From: Mycobacterium sp. GA-2829
GTDB taxonomy: Bacteria; Actinomycetota; Actinomycetes; Mycobacteriales; Mycobacteriaceae
Length of the DNA: 64,000 bases
Assembly (NCBI RefSeq): GCF_001499965.1
Contig: NZ_LQIT01000016.1
Span: forward strand, 1-64,000
Direction of reading: 5' to 3'
Part shown: positions 7,955 through 16,562 of the stretch, piece by piece
Layout: each line of letters opens with the position of its first letter
Position numbering within the stretch: position 1 is the stretch's first letter
Notes under the pieces: generated by a model
The model's database searches: none
What the model saw: the letters and a program-made list of their open reading frames with translations, nothing else
Told to the model about the DNA's origin: nothing
Made by a program: the position numbers and the translations under genes

Positions 7955-9411
7955 GGCGCCACCGGGGTGCGGGTGGGCATCTCGATGCGGCGCTCCCCGA
8001 GGACCGCGGCGAAGTCGAGGTCGTGGGTGACCGCCACCACCGCGGTGCCGTCGTCGGAGAGTTCGGCGAGCAGCCGGACCAGCTCCGCCCAGGTGTTGCG
8101 GTCCTGACCGAAGGTCGGTTCGTCGAGGACGACGATCTCCGGCCGGGTGGCCAGCACCGTGGCGACCGAGAGCCGCCGCTGTTCACCGCCGGACAGTGTG
8201 TAGGGGTTCGCGTCGGCGAGGCCGACCAGGCGCAGCCGTTCCAGCAGCGCATCGCAGCGCCGGGTCACCTCGGCCGCGTCGGCGCCGAGGGCGCGCGGGC
8301 CCAGCGCCAGTTCGTCGCGCACGCTGCCCGTGAGGAACTGGTGTTCGGGGTTCTGGAAGACGCTGCCGATGCGGGTGAGCAGTTCCCGGGAGCGCCACCG
8401 TGCGGGCTCCCGACGGTCGGCGGCGGGGGCGAATCCGTCGTGCGCGCGGAGCAGGCCGCCGCGGGGTGGGATCAGCCCGCCGAGGGTGAGCGCGAGCGCG
8501 GTCTTGCCCGCGCCGTTGGGGCCGGTGACGACGTTGACCGTGCCCCGCGGGATCTCGAAGTCGAGTGCCGCGCCGCGGGGACCGCGCGGGTGGCCGGCCG
8601 ACAGTCCGGCCGCTTCGAGCAGGGGCGTCCCGGGTGTACCGGTGCGTTCGACGGACGGCAGCTCCGCGCCGGGCACCCACACCCCCATCCGGCTCAGGGC
8701 GGCACCGTCGCGGGTGACGATCTGATCGGGTGGCCCGTCGGCCACGACCTCGCCGCCCGCACCGAGCACGATCACCCGGTCGACGACGGGCAGCCACACC
8801 CCGGTGCGGTGTTCGACGACGATCAGCGTCGCGCCGGTCCGCCTCACGACGGCGGTGACCGCGTCGCGCACCTCGACCACGCCGGCGGGGTCCAGGTTGG
8901 CGGTCGGTTCGTCCAGCACGATCAGTCCGGGATCCATCGCGAGCACGCCGGCCAGCGCCAACCGCTGCTGCTGACCGCCGGACAGCCGGGCGGTGTCGTG
9001 GCGCAGCGGCAGATCCAGCCCGACGGCGCCCAGCGCCCGCCGCACGCGCGGCCAGATCGCGTCGCGCGCGACGTTGAAGTTCTCCATCCCGAACGCGACG
9101 TCGTCGCCGACCCGGGACAGGATCACCTGCGAGTCGGGGTTCTGCAGGACCATGCCGATGCGGTCGCGGCGCTGTGAAGGCGCCACCCCGTCGACGAGCA
9201 GACGGCCCGCTTCGTCACCGTCCTCGCGGCCGCCGAGCAGCCCGGCCAACCCCTTCAGCAGCGTCGACTTCCCCGATCCGCTGGCGCCGAGCAGCAGCAC
9301 CCGCTCACCGGGTTCGACGGTCAGGGTCAGATCGCGCACCGCCCACGACGGGCGGCCGGCGTGCCGCCAGTGCCAGCCCTGCGCGGTGACGGCGACACCG
9401 CAGGCGGTCAT
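7951..9411 (-). CDS. ykoD: ECF transporter double ATPase (YkoD-like)
   Basis: Two ABC ATPase domains are fused in one 486-residue chain. Domain 1 has Walker A GASGSGKST (about 42-50), signature LSGGQQQR and Walker B VLDEPTANLDP. Domain 2 has GPNGAGKTA (near 290), LSGGEQRR and VLDEPTFGQD. This fused EcfA-EcfA' arrangement is that of YkoD. The ATG at 9411 was chosen because it overlaps the stop of the upstream ykoE-like gene as ATGA. Frame continues further upstream, but that extension would run inside ykoE. It energises import together with the EcfT and YkoE proteins. Confidence 0.9.
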   Translation of the reverse strand: MTACGVAVTAQGWHWRHAGRPSWAVRDLTLTVEPGERVLLLGASGSGKSTLLKGLAGLLGGREDGDEAGRLLVDGVAPSQRRDRIGMVLQNPDSQVILSRVGDDVAFGMENFNVARDAIWPRVRRALGAVGLDLPLRHDTARLSGGQQQRLALAGVLAMDPGLIVLDEPTANLDPAGVVEVRDAVTAVVRRTGATLIVVEHRTGVWLPVVDRVIVLGAGGEVVADGPPDQIVTRDGAALSRMGVWVPGAELPSVERTGTPGTPLLEAAGLSAGHPRGPRGAALDFEIPRGTVNVVTGPNGAGKTALALTLGGLIPPRGGLLRAHDGFAPAADRREPARWRSRELLTRIGSVFQNPEHQFLTGSVRDELALGPRALGADAAEVTRRCDALLERLRLVGLADANPYTLSGGEQRRLSVATVLATRPEIVVLDEPTFGQDRNTWAELVRLLAELSDDGTAVVAVTHDLDFAAVLGERRIEMPTRTPVAP

Positions 9412-10034
9412 GGCCGCGTGCCAGTCCTGCCCGACGAGAACGAGGACAGCGCACCGGTTTTCGCGAGCCCGCGGACCACGAACCAGGACAGTGCGCCCGC
9501 GATGACCGCACCGGAGACGACGCCGCAGACGGTGTAGATCGCGGCGAACGTGGGGCCCGAACCCGCGTACCAGAGCACGAGGTCGTTGATCGCCATGGCC
9601 AGCCCCGCGGCGGCCCCGGCCAGCACCGCGACCGGCAGGTTCCACGCTCGGTACAGGAAGATCGCGAACACGATCTCGGCGGCCAGGCCTTGCACCACAC
9701 CGGATTCCAGCGTCAGCACACCCCACTGGTTGCCGACCAGCGCCGACACCGTCGCCGCGACGACCTCGCCGTACAGCGCCGCACCGGGTTTGCGGATCAC
9801 CAGCGCGGTGAGCACGCCCGCGAACAGCCAGCCGCCGCCGATCAGGCCCTGCAGTCCGGGCAGCAGCGCCTCGAGCGGCGCCCCGAGCGGGTTGGAGGCG
9901 ACATTCCACAGCACGAACACCAGTCCGGCGGCCACGGCCAGCACGCTGGCGACGACGATGTCGACGACCCGCCAGCGGTAACTACGGGTGGTCTTCAAGT
10001 CAGGACCCGGGACGGGTGGGGACACGTCGGTCAT
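9408..10034 (-). CDS. ykoE: ECF transporter substrate-specific component, YkoE family (HMP/thiamine)
   Basis: This 208-residue hydrophobic protein has about five to six membrane helices and a YkoE-like pattern (VVASVLAVAAGLVFVLWN near the N-terminus, then GGGWLFAGVLTALVIRKPGAA and YGEVVAA). In Bacillus and other bacteria YkoE is the membrane-embedded receptor for the thiamine precursor hydroxymethylpyrimidine. The ATG at 10034 was chosen because AGGGAG of the riboswitch lies 8 nt upstream. A GTG at 10043 is in frame but would overlap that Shine-Dalgarno. It is the first gene of the operon, and riboswitch folding should hide its ribosome binding site when TPP is plentiful. Confidence 0.85.
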   Translation of the reverse strand: MTDVSPPVPGPDLKTTRSYRWRVVDIVVASVLAVAAGLVFVLWNVASNPLGAPLEALLPGLQGLIGGGWLFAGVLTALVIRKPGAALYGEVVAATVSALVGNQWGVLTLESGVVQGLAAEIVFAIFLYRAWNLPVAVLAGAAAGLAMAINDLVLWYAGSGPTFAAIYTVCGVVSGAVIAGALSWFVVRGLAKTGALSSFSSGRTGTRP

Positions 10035-10040
10035 CAGTTT

Positions 10041-10135
10041 CACTCCCTACGCCGGCATTACCCGGTCAGGTTCATACGGTCGACGGCCGCTCAGCCGTCC
10101 TCTCAGCGCACTCGGTGTGCACTCCCGCGTGGGTT
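10041..10135 (-). promoter_or_regulatory. TPP (THI element) riboswitch
   Basis: Read on the minus strand, the leader contains the conserved thi-box parts in order: CGGGAGTGC, GCTGAGA, a variable hairpin, then TGAACCTGACCGGGTAATGC followed by CGGCGTAGGGAGTG. These are the hallmark helices and bulges of the TPP aptamer. The terminal AGGGAG doubles as the Shine-Dalgarno of ykoE, so translational control by sequestration is the simplest model. No terminator hairpin is visible between it and the start codon. Confidence 0.95.
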
Positions 10136-10281
10136 GTCGCTCCAAAGGTAGCGCGGCGTCGTGGCCGCTCACAACAGACGCATGTCGCAATCGGAAACGC
10201 CGAAGTGTCGGAAGTCGTGATTTACACCGCCGCGCCGCGGCGCCCAAGCTGTTCAGCGATGGCACGGAAGGCGGTTCGCCC

Positions 10282-11373
10282 ATGACGATCGACGTCGCCG
10301 AACGGGAGGCGCTGCGGGAAGTGGTCCGGGACCTGCTGCGCAGCCGGTGCACCGAGGAGGACGTGCGGCGGGTGGCCGCCGGTGACGACGGTTGCGACCG
10401 CGACCTGTGGCGGCAGTTGGCCGAACAGGGTGTCACCGGGATCGTGATCGACGGCGCCTACGGGGGCGTCGGGCTCGGCCCCGCCGAACTCGAGGCGGTG
10501 GCCGAGGAGACCGGTGCGGCGCTGCTGCCGTCGCCGTTCATCTCCAGCGCGGTGCTCGCCGCGACGCTGGTGCAGGCCGCGGGTTCCGAGGACGACAAGC
10601 AGCGGCTGCTGCCCGGGCTGGCCGACGGCACCGCGATCGGGACGGTGGCGCTCACCGGACCGGCGGGCACCTGGACCGCCGAGGGCGTCGACGTGCGTGC
10701 CGACGCCGACGGCACCCTGACCGGCAGCGCGAACTACGTGACCGACGGTCAGGCCGCCGACGTGCTGCTGGTCGTCGCGCGGGGGCCCGAAGGGGTCGGC
10801 GTCTACGAGGTCGCCCCGGACGCCCCGGGATTCGAGCGGACCGCCGCGACGGTGTTCGACCCGACCGTGCGGCTGTCGACGTTCACCTTCGCGGGCACGC
10901 CGGCCCGTCGGCTGGGCAGCGCGGGCTGGGACGCCGTGCAGCAGGCGCTCGACCTCGCGGTGGTCGCGCTGGCCGGGGAACAGGCCGGCGGCGCGCGACG
11001 GATCTTCGACATCACCGTCGAATACCTCAAGACCCGTATCCAGTTCGGCAGGCCGATCGGCAGTTTCCAGGCGCTCAAGCACATGGCCGCCGATCTGCTG
11101 CTGGAGGTCGAATCCGCCACCTCGGCAGCCCAGAACGCCGCGGCGCGGTTCGAGGACGACGAGGCCCGCGCCGGAGCGGTCGCGCTCGCCGGGTTCGCCT
11201 GCGCCGAGGCGTATGTGACCACCGCGATGCAGGCCGTTCAGATGCACGGCGGCATCGGCTTCACCTGGGAGCACGCCTGCCACCTGTACGTCCGCCGGGC
11301 CCGCAGCGGCCTGCAGCTGTTCGGCGACTCCGCATCGCACCGCGAACGCTACCTGCTCTCGAAAGGCGCATGA
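10282..11373 (+). CDS. Acyl-CoA dehydrogenase, probable non-catalytic FadE partner subunit
   Basis: This 363-residue protein has the acyl-CoA dehydrogenase fold, ending with the C-terminal helical domain (KTRIQFGRPIGSFQALKH and MQMHGGIGFTWEHACHLY-type motifs). The catalytic Glu positions used by this superfamily appear empty: the IVD-type LxxER site reads LDLAV and the MCAD-type site also lacks Glu. In mycobacteria, adjacent fadE genes often encode alpha2beta2 enzymes in which one subunit has lost the base, so this is likely such a partner. The next fadE starts 3 nt after its stop. The ATG at 10282 is supported by GGAAGG about 9 nt upstream. Confidence 0.8.
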   Translation: MTIDVAEREALREVVRDLLRSRCTEEDVRRVAAGDDGCDRDLWRQLAEQGVTGIVIDGAYGGVGLGPAELEAVAEETGAALLPSPFISSAVLAATLVQAAGSEDDKQRLLPGLADGTAIGTVALTGPAGTWTAEGVDVRADADGTLTGSANYVTDGQAADVLLVVARGPEGVGVYEVAPDAPGFERTAATVFDPTVRLSTFTFAGTPARRLGSAGWDAVQQALDLAVVALAGEQAGGARRIFDITVEYLKTRIQFGRPIGSFQALKHMAADLLLEVESATSAAQNAAARFEDDEARAGAVALAGFACAEAYVTTAMQAVQMHGGIGFTWEHACHLYVRRARSGLQLFGDSASHRERYLLSKGA

Positions 11374-11376
11374 GTC

Positions 11377-12591
11377 ATGAGCGACAACAATCTGCCCAGC
11401 GCCTTGCCCAGCGCCGAGGATCTGCGCACCGAGGTCCGCGAGTGGTTGGCCGAGAACTGGACCGGCGTCACTCTGCCCAAATCCGACGATCCGTGGGTCA
11501 GCTCCCCGGAGCGAATCGCCTGGCTGGAGAAGGTCGTCGCGGCCGGCTACGGCGCACCCACCTACCCGACCGAGTGGTACGGCCGCGCCTACCCGAACAA
11601 GCTGGCCAAGGTGATCGCCGAGGAGTTCCGTGCGGCCGACGCCCCGGGCGCCTGCCAGGACAGGTTCAGCATCCCGGCCAACACCACGCTGGCCTTCGGC
11701 ACCGATCGGCTGAAATCGGATCTGCTGCACGAGTTCCTGACCGAGAAGTCGCGCACCTGCCTGCTCTACAGCGAACCCGGCGCCGGTTCGGATCTGGCCG
11801 GCGTGCGCACCACCGCGGTGCGTGATGGCGACCAGTGGATCATCAACGGCCAGAAGGTGTGGACCTCGGGCGCCAAGACCTCGCAGTACGCGCTGCTGAT
11901 CGCCCGTACCGACTGGGATGTGCCCAAGCACAAGGGTTTGAGTTTCTTCATCGTGCCGATGAACCAGCCGGGCATCGAGATTCGGCCGCTGGTGCAGATC
12001 ACCGGCGACGCGCATTTCAACGAGGTGTTCATCACCGACGCCAAGGTGCCCGACGCCTACGTGGTCGGCGGCGTCGGCAACGGCTGGCGGGTGCTGCAGA
12101 CCGCGCTGGCCTACGAGCGCTCCATCATGGGTTCCGGAACCAGCCTGCACCGCAAGCAGTCCCGCGGGAACAGCCTGGTCGAGATGGCCCGTGCCCACGG
12201 CAAGCTGGACGACGCCGCGATCCGCAAGTCGCTGGCCGATGTGCTCGCGCTGCGAGAACTGAACAGCCTCAACAACGCCCGAGCCAAGGCCGAGGCCAAG
12301 CAGGGCACCGCCAGCCCGGTCATGTCACTGGGCAAGCTGGCGACCTCGCGCATCCTGCACAGCGAGGCCCGACTCAAGACCGACATCATCGGCGCCGAAG
12401 CGCTGCTGGCCGGACCGGACAACGCCGCGGCCGACGAGGTGAACTTCCTGACGCTCAACGCGTTCTTCACCTCGATCGGCGGCGGCACCGATCAGATCCA
12501 GCGCAACATCATCGGCGAACGGGTGCTCGGGCTGCCCAAGGAACCCGAGGTCGACCGCGACATCCCGTTCCGCGACGCGCGCCGGAACTGA
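11377..12591 (+). CDS. Acyl-CoA dehydrogenase, catalytic FadE subunit
   Basis: This 404-residue protein has the full acyl-CoA dehydrogenase motif set: YSEPGAGSDLA, the flavin-contact stretch VWTSGAKTSQYALLIART and the C-terminal GGGTDQIQRNIIGERVLGLP. A Glu in LAYERSIMG matches the IVD-type catalytic base position, whereas the MCAD-type position (before GTDQIQ) is Gly. It should oxidise an acyl-CoA to the 2-enoyl-CoA with FAD. It probably pairs with the upstream subunit. The chain is unidentified. The neighbouring CoA-transferase gene suggests that an unusual carboxylic acid is activated by CoA exchange before oxidation. Confidence 0.88.
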   Translation: MSDNNLPSALPSAEDLRTEVREWLAENWTGVTLPKSDDPWVSSPERIAWLEKVVAAGYGAPTYPTEWYGRAYPNKLAKVIAEEFRAADAPGACQDRFSIPANTTLAFGTDRLKSDLLHEFLTEKSRTCLLYSEPGAGSDLAGVRTTAVRDGDQWIINGQKVWTSGAKTSQYALLIARTDWDVPKHKGLSFFIVPMNQPGIEIRPLVQITGDAHFNEVFITDAKVPDAYVVGGVGNGWRVLQTALAYERSIMGSGTSLHRKQSRGNSLVEMARAHGKLDDAAIRKSLADVLALRELNSLNNARAKAEAKQGTASPVMSLGKLATSRILHSEARLKTDIIGAEALLAGPDNAAADEVNFLTLNAFFTSIGGGTDQIQRNIIGERVLGLPKEPEVDRDIPFRDARRN

Positions 12592-12596
12592 CGCCG

Positions 12597-14966
12597 ATGA
12601 GCGACACCTACGACCCGCCGCTCGCGGGCATCCGGATCCTCGATCTGTCGTCGGGTCCCATGACCGCGATCGGCCGCCTGCTCGCCGATCTCGGCGCACA
12701 CGTGACCGCGATCGACCTGGCCGGGGTGACCCGTCGTGACGAGGTGGGTCCCCGGATGGGGTCGGTCGCGCTGGCCACCGCGATCAACCGCCTCGGGGTG
12801 GCCGCGGTCGCGGTCGATCCGGCGACGGAACAGGGTCTGCGGCAGTGGGACGAGTTGCTCGGCACCGCCGACGTCCTCATCGAGGACACCCGACCCGGCT
12901 CGCTCGCCGACGGACTGCTGGCCGTCGACGAACTGCGCTTCGCCCATCCCGGACTGATCGTGTTGTCGCTCAGCGATTTCGGCCGCGACACCGAGTTCCG
13001 CGGCTGGCAGGCCACCACCCCGGTGCTGCACGCGCTGACCAGTGAGCTGTCCCGTTCGGGTGTCCCCGGTCGCGAACCGCTCGTCCCGCCCGGCGAGCAG
13101 TTGCCGTACCACGTGGCCGCCGCGCAGGCGGGCGTGGCACTGCTCGGGGTGCTGCTCGACCGGTTGCGCACCGGCGCGGGCGATCGCATCGACTTCGCGA
13201 TCATCGAGGGTGCGATGCAGGCGCTCGACCCGCCGTTCGGCACGATGGGCACCGCATCGGCCGGGGTGCCCACCGCCCAGCAGCAGCGCAACGTGGCGGC
13301 CGAGCGGTTGCGGTACCCGATCGTGCCGTGCGCCGATGGGTTCATCCGCATCTGCCTGCTGGCAAAACGCCAGTGGCACGGCATGTTCGAGTGGATGGGC
13401 CGGCCCGAGGAGTTCGCCGACCCCCGGTTCGAGAACATCGTGGACCGGCTCACCTCGGCACCGCTGTGGGCGGCCATCGAGACGTTCTGCTCGGACAAGA
13501 CCCGCGAGGTGGCCGAGCGCGAGGGGCAACAGCACGGTGTCCCGACCGCCGCGGTGCTGGACATGACCGAGGCGCTCACCGCCGAACAGGTCACCGCCCG
13601 CGGCTTCTTCGGCGACGTCGAGTTCGCGCCGGGCCTGGTCGGTCCGGTCCCCCGCGGTGTCGTCGAGATCGACGGCTGCCGGGCGACGCTCGACCGCGCC
13701 CCCGAGGTCGGTGGACCCGTCGACGCGTCGATCCTCAAGCAGCGCAAACGAACCGACCAGGGGCTGCCCCTGGAGGGTCTGCGGGTCCTCGACCTCGGCG
13801 TGATCGTCGTCGGCGCGGACAGCGGCAGGCTCTTCGGCGATCTCGGCGCCGACGTCATCAAGATCGAGAACGCGGCGTTCCCGGACGGAATGCGGCCGAG
13901 TCGCCGTCCGATGAACGCGAGCTTCGCTGCGGGACATCGCAACAAGCGGTCGATCGGTATCGATCTGCGGTCCGGGGAGGGTCAGGCCGTGGCGCACCGC
14001 CTGGTGCGGGAGGCCGACATCGTGCTGACCAACTTCAAACCCGGGGTGGCCGCGGGTCTGGCCATGGACTACGACACCCTCAAGTCGGTCAACCCCGGCA
14101 TCGTCGTCGTCGACAGTTCGGCGTTCGGTCCCACCGGGCCGTGGGCGCAGCGCCTCGGCTACGGCCCGCTGGTGCGCGCCGCCGCCGGATTCACCAAACA
14201 GTGGGTGTACCCGGACGCCCCGGACGAGTTCTGCGACACCGTCACCGTCTACCCGGACCACGTCAGTGCCCGCATCGGGGTGCTCGCGGCGCTGAGCCTG
14301 CTGGTGCGCCGCGAACGCACCGGGCTCGGCGGTGCGGTGAGCGTCGCGCAGTCGGAGGTCATGCTCAGCCATCTCGCCGCCGAGATCGCGGGTGAGGCAC
14401 TCGTGCGGGCGGGCCACGAGCGGTCCGACGGACCGGCCCACGACGCCCCGTGGGGTCTGTTCCGCGCCGACGGTGACGATGCGTGGGTGGCCGTCACCGT
14501 GCGCGACGACGCCGACTGGCAGGCGCTGTGCCGGGTGCTCGACCGTGCCGACCTGGCGGGCGATGCGGAGCTGGGCACCCGGATCGGGCGGGACCGCAAC
14601 AGGTCTCGCATCGACGCCGCGGTGACCGAATGGACGTCGCAGCGTTCGCCGCGCGCGGCCATGGAGCTGCTGCAGTCGGCGGGTGTGCCCGCGGGTGCGG
14701 CCATGCACGCCGCCGAACTGCCCGGGTGGGAGTTCTTCGCGCAGCGCCGCGCCTTCCGTGAGGAGCTGCATCCGCACGGCCGGGAGCCGTATGTGCTGGA
14801 GAACGCGCAGCTGCACGCGCAGCGCATCGCCGATCCGCCGCTCGGTCAGGCGCCGCTGCTGGGTCAGCAGACCGGCGAGATCGCGACCACGCTGCTGGGG
14901 TTCGACGATGCGGAACTGCGGGACCTGCTCGCGCGCGGTGTGCTGCAGACCGCGCCGCAACCCTGA
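12597..14966 (+). CDS. Tandem CaiB/BaiF (family III) CoA-transferase fusion
   Basis: This 789-residue protein consists of two family III CoA-transferase domains (about 1-380 and 390-789), each starting with a LxGIRILDL or LEGLRVLDL strand. Family III enzymes use a catalytic Asp. In the C-terminal half it is preserved (YPDHV, Asp554). The aligned spot in the N-terminal half reads LPYHV (Tyr171), so the first half is probably a structural or regulatory copy. The mycobacterial protein Rv1866 has a similar double size. It likely moves CoA from acetyl- or succinyl-CoA to the acid handled by the upstream FadE pair. The ATG at 12597 lies 5 nt after the FadE stop. Confidence 0.85.
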   Translation: MSDTYDPPLAGIRILDLSSGPMTAIGRLLADLGAHVTAIDLAGVTRRDEVGPRMGSVALATAINRLGVAAVAVDPATEQGLRQWDELLGTADVLIEDTRPGSLADGLLAVDELRFAHPGLIVLSLSDFGRDTEFRGWQATTPVLHALTSELSRSGVPGREPLVPPGEQLPYHVAAAQAGVALLGVLLDRLRTGAGDRIDFAIIEGAMQALDPPFGTMGTASAGVPTAQQQRNVAAERLRYPIVPCADGFIRICLLAKRQWHGMFEWMGRPEEFADPRFENIVDRLTSAPLWAAIETFCSDKTREVAEREGQQHGVPTAAVLDMTEALTAEQVTARGFFGDVEFAPGLVGPVPRGVVEIDGCRATLDRAPEVGGPVDASILKQRKRTDQGLPLEGLRVLDLGVIVVGADSGRLFGDLGADVIKIENAAFPDGMRPSRRPMNASFAAGHRNKRSIGIDLRSGEGQAVAHRLVREADIVLTNFKPGVAAGLAMDYDTLKSVNPGIVVVDSSAFGPTGPWAQRLGYGPLVRAAAGFTKQWVYPDAPDEFCDTVTVYPDHVSARIGVLAALSLLVRRERTGLGGAVSVAQSEVMLSHLAAEIAGEALVRAGHERSDGPAHDAPWGLFRADGDDAWVAVTVRDDADWQALCRVLDRADLAGDAELGTRIGRDRNRSRIDAAVTEWTSQRSPRAAMELLQSAGVPAGAAMHAAELPGWEFFAQRRAFREELHPHGREPYVLENAQLHAQRIADPPLGQAPLLGQQTGEIATTLLGFDDAELRDLLARGVLQTAPQP

Positions 14967-14994
14967 GGACGTCCTCGGTCCACGCCCCTGAGGC

Positions 14995-15024
14995 CGGTCC
15001 GTACCATTGCGGCCAAACGGACCG
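14995..15024. promoter_or_regulatory. Operator-like inverted repeat in front of the LysR gene
   Basis: CGGTCCGT at 14995-15002 and ACGGACCG at 15017-15024 are perfect 8-bp arms 14 bp apart. They surround a -10-like TACCAT (15002-15007). Such an element is a natural site for autoregulation by the LysR protein that starts 15 nt downstream. Confidence 0.5.
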
Positions 15025-15038
15025 TCGGACGAGGTGTC

Positions 15039-16052
15039 GTGGAACTCGACTTCACGCGATTGAGGTATTTCGTCGCCGTCGCCGACGAACTCCACTTCAA
15101 ACGTGCGGCCGACCGGCTCCGCATCACGCCGCCGCCGCTGAGCAAGCAGATCAAGCTGTTCGAGCGGGAACTCGGCGGGCCGCTGTTCGAGCGCAACTAC
15201 CACGAGGTGCGGCTGACGCCGCTGGGTGAACGGCTGCTCGGTCCGGCCCGCGACCTGCTCCGGCAGGTCGACGAGTTCACGGCGACCGCGGCCCGCGCGC
15301 TGCACGAGGCGCCTGCGCTGCGGATCGGCGCGACCGCGTACGCCCCGTCGGATCTGCTGACCCAGGTGGAGGCGGCCGCGGCGGAGCTGCCGAACCCGTC
15401 GGTGTTCAGCGTGCCGGGGTCGGCGGCCGAGGTGATCGCCAAGCTGGTGTCCGGGCATCTCGAGATCGGCGTCATCCACCTGCCCGCCAAGGACAATCGC
15501 CTCGCCCACCGGGTGATCGCGACGTATCCGGGTGCGGTGGCGGTCCGGTTCGACGATCCGCTGGGCGCCTACGACACCGTGACCGTCGAGCAACTCCGCG
15601 ACCGCGAGGTGGTGATCGACTTCGCCCGGCCCAACCCGGTCGTGCTCGCCGCGCTGACCCGCCAGCTCAACGCCCGCGGTGTGCACCGCATCGTCCGGAC
15701 CACGACCAATCAGCGCGGCGGGGAGTTGGAGATGGCCGCGCAGGTGGCCAACCGGCATCTGGTCGCGATCATGAGCTACGCGCCCGCATCGGCGATCGGG
15801 CGCATCTTCTCGCCGCCGGAGTTCAAGCTGATCCCGATCGACGGGAAGACATGGCCGGCCGCCGAGATCGCGCTGGCGTGGTCGCGGGAGCGGGCGCAGG
15901 CGATGCCGGAGATCGAGCGGGCGGTGGACCGGTTGGCGGACGCGGTGGCGCGGGTGCGGTCAGTCGAGTCCGCGGGCGGCCAGCGCATCGGCGAACCCGT
16001 CGGCGGTGCGCAGCGCGGAGACCACGACCGGGGCGACCACGATCCGCGGTGA
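15039..16052 (+). CDS. LysR-family transcriptional regulator
   Basis: The N-terminal winged helix-turn-helix (about residues 1-60, with AVADELHFKRAADRL and PPPLSKQIKLFERELG) is typical of LysR. A two-lobed effector-binding domain follows to about residue 300. At 337 residues it is longer than usual, because the last ~31 residues are read from DNA antisense to bioN and are rich in Gly/Arg/Asp. A GTG start with GAGG upstream was used. It follows the fadE-caiB genes on the same strand and may control them and itself. The effector is unknown. Confidence 0.85.
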   Translation: MELDFTRLRYFVAVADELHFKRAADRLRITPPPLSKQIKLFERELGGPLFERNYHEVRLTPLGERLLGPARDLLRQVDEFTATAARALHEAPALRIGATAYAPSDLLTQVEAAAAELPNPSVFSVPGSAAEVIAKLVSGHLEIGVIHLPAKDNRLAHRVIATYPGAVAVRFDDPLGAYDTVTVEQLRDREVVIDFARPNPVVLAALTRQLNARGVHRIVRTTTNQRGGELEMAAQVANRHLVAIMSYAPASAIGRIFSPPEFKLIPIDGKTWPAAEIALAWSRERAQAMPEIERAVDRLADAVARVRSVESAGGQRIGEPVGGAQRGDHDRGDHDPR

Positions 16053-16562
16053 GAACCGCAGCCCACGGGCACGGCGGGCCTCCTCGACCTGCCGCACGGT
16101 CTCGATCATCAGCGGGATCGCCCGGATCGTCAGCGCGAGTCCCAGCGCGACCTGCTCGACCGGGAACCCGAACCGCGCAGAAGGCCGCATGGCCCGCGTC
16201 ATCGCGGTCAGCATGTCGGTGGTGCGGGTGCTGAACGTGACCGCCGCGGCCAACGCCACCGACAGCGTCAGGATCCCGCACACCACCAGCGCGCGGCGCC
16301 AGTCAGTGAACAGCAACTGGAAACCGAAGATCACCAGCACCACCCAGAACACCGGACGCAGCTGTGACACAACGACTTTCGCCGGCATCCGTGCGGCGGC
16401 GAGGACGCCGAGCACCCCGAGCACCGCGACGCCGAGGTGCACCGGCGTGTCCACGAACACCGACATCGCCGCGATCAGGGCGCCGAGGCCGAGCAGTTTG
16501 ACCCCGGCGGGCAACCGGTGCAGCAGTGAGCGCCCCGGCCGGTAGACCCCGAGCACCGTCAT
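15960..16562 (-). CDS. bioN: Biotin ECF transporter transmembrane protein BioN (EcfT)
   Basis: This 200-residue membrane protein has the short EcfT/BioN layout: four to five helices plus the cytoplasmic coupling region (VEEARRARGLRF) near residue 160 and a second short motif at the end (ALAARGLD). Its start overlaps bioM as ATGA. With BioM and BioY it forms the biotin importer. Its 3' 93 bp are also read on the other strand as the tail of the LysR gene. Confidence 0.85.
   Translation of the reverse strand: MTVLGVYRPGRSLLHRLPAGVKLLGLGALIAAMSVFVDTPVHLGVAVLGVLGVLAAARMPAKVVVSQLRPVFWVVLVIFGFQLLFTDWRRALVVCGILTLSVALAAAVTFSTRTTDMLTAMTRAMRPSARFGFPVEQVALGLALTIRAIPLMIETVRQVEEARRARGLRFSPRIVVAPVVVSALRTADGFADALAARGLD

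Noticed and set aside
9412-9909. Long N-terminal extension of the YkoD-like ATPase
   Set aside because: The extension would read through the ykoE-like gene in another frame. The ATGA overlap at 9408-9411 marks the true start.
10222-12198. Minus-strand frame of about 650 codons opposite the FadE genes
   Set aside because: It has low-complexity composition and no family signature. The plus-strand acyl-CoA dehydrogenases explain the region.
12492-15758. Open frame of over 1,000 codons antisense to the CoA-transferase and LysR genes
   Set aside because: Long antisense frames are common in DNA of this GC. The encoded protein is Arg/Gly/His-rich with no motif, while the plus strand carries clear conserved domains.
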